From positions 1 through 61,561 of the forward strand of contig NZ_BOMH01000062.1 in NCBI RefSeq assembly GCF_016862095.1: a DNA stretch of 61,561 nucleotides, in the 5' to 3' direction. This DNA comes from Actinoplanes cyaneus. GTDB taxonomy: Bacteria; Actinomycetota; Actinomycetes; Mycobacteriales; Micromonosporaceae. The notes beneath the pieces are model-generated. The model was not told where the DNA came from. It made no database searches and saw only the letters and a list, made by a program, of their open reading frames with translations. Shown piece after piece: positions 58,936-61,561 of the stretch (the first letter of the stretch is position 1; each line of letters begins with the position of its first letter). The position numbers and the translations under genes are program-made.

Positions 58936-59058
58936 CCGCCGCCCGCCCGCGGAGGCACGGGGCAGCCCCGCTCGCCACGGGAAGGGCGAACGTGCGGGGC
59001 GTCCCGAGCCTGGCCGGCGCCGTTGAGAGCCGGCGCGGCCGATGTGCGGCGTGAACGG

Positions 59059-59394
59059 TCAGCCGAGCAGGCGGACGATCGGGTCGCCGGGGGCGCCCAG
59101 CCATCCGGCGACCGCACCGATCGGCTCGTGCAGCGCCCGCCCGGCCAGCAGGAACGCGCCCGCCCGGGTCAGCGTCTCGGTCAGCCGGTGCACCACGTCG
59201 GCGATCTGCTCGCGGTCGATCTCGGGCGCGGCCAGCGCCGCCTCGACGGTCGCCAGCTCGAGCCGGCCCGCGGCCTTGACCTGTGGTGACAGCGGCAGGG
59301 CGGCCAGCACCCGGCCGATGTCGCGGACCTGGGCCTGCACGTCGGCGGTCGCCGTGACGACCTGCGCGGTCGAGGTGCCGTGGAAAGAGAACAT
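59059..59394 (-). CDS. Small helical protein of unknown function
   Basis: ATG at 59394 has a perfect TAGGAGG upstream. The 111-residue protein is helical (DVQAQVRDIGRVLAALPLS, RLELATVEAALAAPEIDREQ) and ends in a hydrophobic segment (IGAVAGWLGAPGDPIVRLLG). It has no recognised family; similar small proteins are frequent in actinobacteria. Confidence 0.65.
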   Translation of the reverse strand: MFSFHGTSTAQVVTATADVQAQVRDIGRVLAALPLSPQVKAAGRLELATVEAALAAPEIDREQIADVVHRLTETLTRAGAFLLAGRALHEPIGAVAGWLGAPGDPIVRLLG

Positions 59395-59456
59395 CGGGAT
59401 CAGCCTCCTAGGCGGATCGGACTAAACGGACAAATCGTCCGCCCCCTTCCAACGAC

Positions 59457-59487
59457 GGAGGGCCCGCGCACGGTGTGCGGGCCCTCC
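59457..59487 (-). terminator. Terminator of the amylase gene
   Basis: GGAGGGCCCGC (59457-59467) pairs with GCGGGCCCTCC (59477-59487) with a small inner CA/TG extension. It begins 16 bp past the amylase stop. Confidence 0.8.
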
Positions 59488-59502
59488 GGTGAGACGAAGT
59501 CG

Positions 59503-61371
59503 TTATCTCCAGGTGTCGCTCGTCGAGTACGACGTCGCGGTGCCCGTCGTGAGCGACCGGTTGCCGCCGGACTCCCAGACGACGTTCCCCGCGGCGTCCT
59601 TCTTGATGTACTTGTACTCGAAACTCGCCCCGGACGGCACCGCGACCGGCGACGTCCAGATCGGATAGCCGCTCGCGCTCAGCGGGACCGCCTTCGAGGT
59701 GTCCCAGTTGCCAAGGGCAGCGTTCGAGCCGACGACGTAGACGCTGGTTCCCATGGTCGTGGTGGCGTACACGTTGAAGGTCACCTGCACGGTGCCGGTG
59801 GAGCCGGTCGGGCCGGCGCTCGGGGACACCGGGCTGCCGGTCGTGCCGGCGCCGGACCTGGCGGCGACGTCGATCGCGACCGCGCCGTTCGCCGGGATGG
59901 TCACCGACGCGGTGCCTCCGGAGACGGTGATCGTGGTGCCGGCGCAGCCCGTGCCGGTCGCGCCGCCGGTGATCCGGTCGCAGTAGGTCCCGTTCGCCAG
60001 CCCGGTCGGGTAGGTGGCGGTCGACGCGCTGCCGGAGCGGTTCACGCCGAACCAGCCGAGCGAGCCACGGCTGAACCCGATGATGCCGGCGGCGGTGTTC
60101 GTCCAGTTGGAGACGGTGGTGACCGACCGCGTTGCGTTGTGCCAGCCGACCATGCCCTTGACGCCGGTGCTCTGGGTGGAGCACTGCCACGCGCCGTTCG
60201 AGCAGCTCGTGCCGGTGACGTAGCCGTTGGCGTCGGACGGCGGCGACGCGCCGGTCGCCGAGGTGGAGAACGCGAAGCCGTCGTAGAGGAACGGCTGCCC
60301 GTACGGGTACGCGAGCAGGAAGTAGTTCGCCAGCGTGTAGGTGCTGCCGTCCTGGTAGCGCAGCGTCGAGCCGTTGCGCTCCAGGTCGTGGTTGGTGACC
60401 ATGGCCGCGGTCTGCGCGCTCGACGCGTCCAGGCTCCACGACGGGATGCCGGCCAGGTTGGACAGGGTGCCGTTGGCGAACTGGGTCTTCAGCCCGTACG
60501 CGTACGAGAAGCCGAGCACGTCACCGATCCCGGTGTACGCGCTCGCGCCGATCTCCCCGCTGCCGCCCGGCATGACCTCCTGCGCGAAGTACGGCGCCAC
60601 CCCCTCGGCGGTGGTGGTGTGCAACTGTCCCTTGATCGCGGACAGGTCGGAGGCGGCCATGTGCTTGGCGGCGTCCACCCGGAAACCGTCCACTCCCCAG
60701 TCGACCAGCTTGTTGAGATAGCCCGCGATCTTCGTACGGACGGAGCTGTCCTGTGACTTCAGATCGGAGAGGCCGACCAGTTCGCAGTTCTGCACCTCGG
60801 CCGCATTGGTGTAGTCGTCGATCTGACCGTCGGCGTCGTTGCAGTAGCCGTCGTTCGGGTGGTGGAAGTCGCCCGACGCGTACGGCACCGCGGGGTAGGA
60901 GTAACCGCTGGGGCTGAACGTGGAACCGCCGTACCCGCTGGCGACGGTGTTGTTCGAACCGGCCATGTGGTTGATCACCGCGTCGACGTAGACGCGGACG
61001 CCGGCGTTGTGGCAGGCGGTGACCATGCTGGTGAACTGGGCCTGGGTGCCGAGCCGGCCGGTGATGCCGTACGAGACCGGCTGGTAGACCTCCCACCACG
61101 GGTGCGCGCCGTCGCTGGTCGAGGGGAGCGTCACCGACTCCTGCGGCGGGGCGACCTGGACCGCGCCGTAACCGGCCGGGCCGAGGTGGTTGGTGCAGGC
61201 GGACGCGATGGAGGGGAAGTTCCACTCCCACAGGTTCGCGGTCACATCGCTGTTGTTGAGGGTCACGGCGGCGCTGGCGGTGGTCGCCAGGCTGACGCCG
61301 ACCAGGCCCGCGGCGGCCAGCGCGAGGCTGGTCACAGACCCGAGCACCAGGGTGCGCGTTCTTCTCTTCAT
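59503..61371 (-). CDS. Secreted alpha-amylase, GH13 with CBM20
   Basis: ATG at 61371 gives 622 residues with a signal peptide. The GH13 regions are clear: DAVINH (I), GFRVDAAKH (II, nucleophile Asp), FAQEV (III, acid Glu) and VTNHD (IV). A beta-sandwich C domain, a Gly/Ser/Thr-rich linker and a starch-binding CBM20 (VTFNVYATTTMGTSVYVVGS, ALGNWDTSKAVPL) follow. It attacks starch outside the cell. A palindrome lies upstream, pointing to LacI/MalR-type control. Confidence 0.95.
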   Translation of the reverse strand: MKRRTRTLVLGSVTSLALAAAGLVGVSLATTASAAVTLNNSDVTANLWEWNFPSIASACTNHLGPAGYGAVQVAPPQESVTLPSTSDGAHPWWEVYQPVSYGITGRLGTQAQFTSMVTACHNAGVRVYVDAVINHMAGSNNTVASGYGGSTFSPSGYSYPAVPYASGDFHHPNDGYCNDADGQIDDYTNAAEVQNCELVGLSDLKSQDSSVRTKIAGYLNKLVDWGVDGFRVDAAKHMAASDLSAIKGQLHTTTAEGVAPYFAQEVMPGGSGEIGASAYTGIGDVLGFSYAYGLKTQFANGTLSNLAGIPSWSLDASSAQTAAMVTNHDLERNGSTLRYQDGSTYTLANYFLLAYPYGQPFLYDGFAFSTSATGASPPSDANGYVTGTSCSNGAWQCSTQSTGVKGMVGWHNATRSVTTVSNWTNTAAGIIGFSRGSLGWFGVNRSGSASTATYPTGLANGTYCDRITGGATGTGCAGTTITVSGGTASVTIPANGAVAIDVAARSGAGTTGSPVSPSAGPTGSTGTVQVTFNVYATTTMGTSVYVVGSNAALGNWDTSKAVPLSASGYPIWTSPVAVPSGASFEYKYIKKDAAGNVVWESGGNRSLTTGTATSYSTSDTWR

Positions 61372-61458
61372 GGGGACGCCTTCGGTGGGGACGGGTGGTG
61401 AAACTTCTTGCAGAGGGGTCGGAGCAGCTCTTGCCCGACGATGCGGGGGATGCCGGTG

Positions 61459-61477
61459 CAAGTAGTTGCAACTTGTT
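61459..61477. promoter_or_regulatory. Amylase operator candidate
   Basis: CAAGT and ACTTG arms surround AGTTGCAACT (61464-61473), a perfect 10-bp palindrome with central GC. It lies about 95 bp upstream of the amylase start, where MalR-like repressors bind in streptomycetes. Confidence 0.5.
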
Positions 61478-61561
61478 TCAGGAAGTTACCAAGTGATGTC
61501 AGCCTCGTAAAGACATCGAACCCTGTGTGTCCACAATGAAAAGCGCCCCCTGGGTTCAGGG

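Noticed and set aside
61483..61561. A further gene or terminator at the right edge
   Set aside because: The final bases contain a possible CCCCTG-CAGGG stem, but the window ends within it, so no call is made.

Overview
The window is high-GC DNA with GTG/TTG starts, GGAGG ribosome-binding sites and many 4-base ATGA/GTGA gene overlaps. Gene content (SigE-type ECF sigma factor, PadR-controlled ABC exporters, mycothiol-type DinB protein, two-domain FCD regulator, secreted CBM42/CBM13/CBM20 proteins) points to a filamentous actinobacterium, most likely Micromonosporaceae (Actinoplanes-like). That assignment is inference from protein style, not from a marker gene. No rRNA, tRNA, CRISPR array or intact mobile element was found. 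About 57 genes or gene fragments are called.

Layout. 1-3.4 kb: secreted exonuclease/endonuclease/phosphatase-fold protein and two membrane-anchored secreted proteins. 3.4-9.75 kb: a beta-galactoside uptake and hydrolysis operon (two permeases, lipoprotein, GH42 enzyme) facing a LacI regulator, with two palindromic operators between them. 9.8-12.6 kb: YtfJ-like protein, a repeat-rich gap, and a PadR/ABC exporter operon. 12.7-15.1 kb: a coupled sigma factor, three-repeat membrane protein and amidoligase-like operon. 15.1-19.4 kb: a gallate-type 4-oxalomesaconate pathway (galB, galC, galD) with a type I extradiol dioxygenase. 19.6-28.3 kb: a six-gene overlapping operon made of a SEDS (RodA/FtsW) protein fused to a degenerate penicillin-binding domain, a small-domain protein, an atypical membrane kinase, a small membrane protein, a zinc-ribbon GTPase and a membrane-anchored partner. 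A DUF4407 membrane protein converges on it. This operon is the best candidate for an undescribed system. 29.9-34.0 kb: GntR/FCD regulator, then a copper module (CsoR-like box, secreted His-rich protein, CopA). 34.1-38 kb: a divergent second EF-Tu beside a STAND ATPase bounded by two similar intergenic elements. 38-44.5 kb: lipoprotein, DEDD exonuclease, DUF1152 protein, and a copper-radical oxidase flanked by two different transposase remnants. 44.5-49.7 kb: a complete dipeptide-type ABC importer. 50-61.4 kb: PadR/HAAS pair, GH26-like enzyme, CopC protein, an M16-like membrane protein, a DUF1996 protein and a GH13/CBM20 alpha-amylase.

The most striking non-genic signal is a family of hairpins with arms beginning CCGGCTGG. 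They are scattered through intergenic DNA at about 10.4, 10.5, 30.6 (three in tandem), 34.0, 49.9 and 52.9 kb. Two of these sites are embedded in a longer related element of roughly 330 bp, present on opposite strands at about 10.4-10.8 and 52.6-53.0 kb. Compensatory changes in the arms argue that the fold is maintained.
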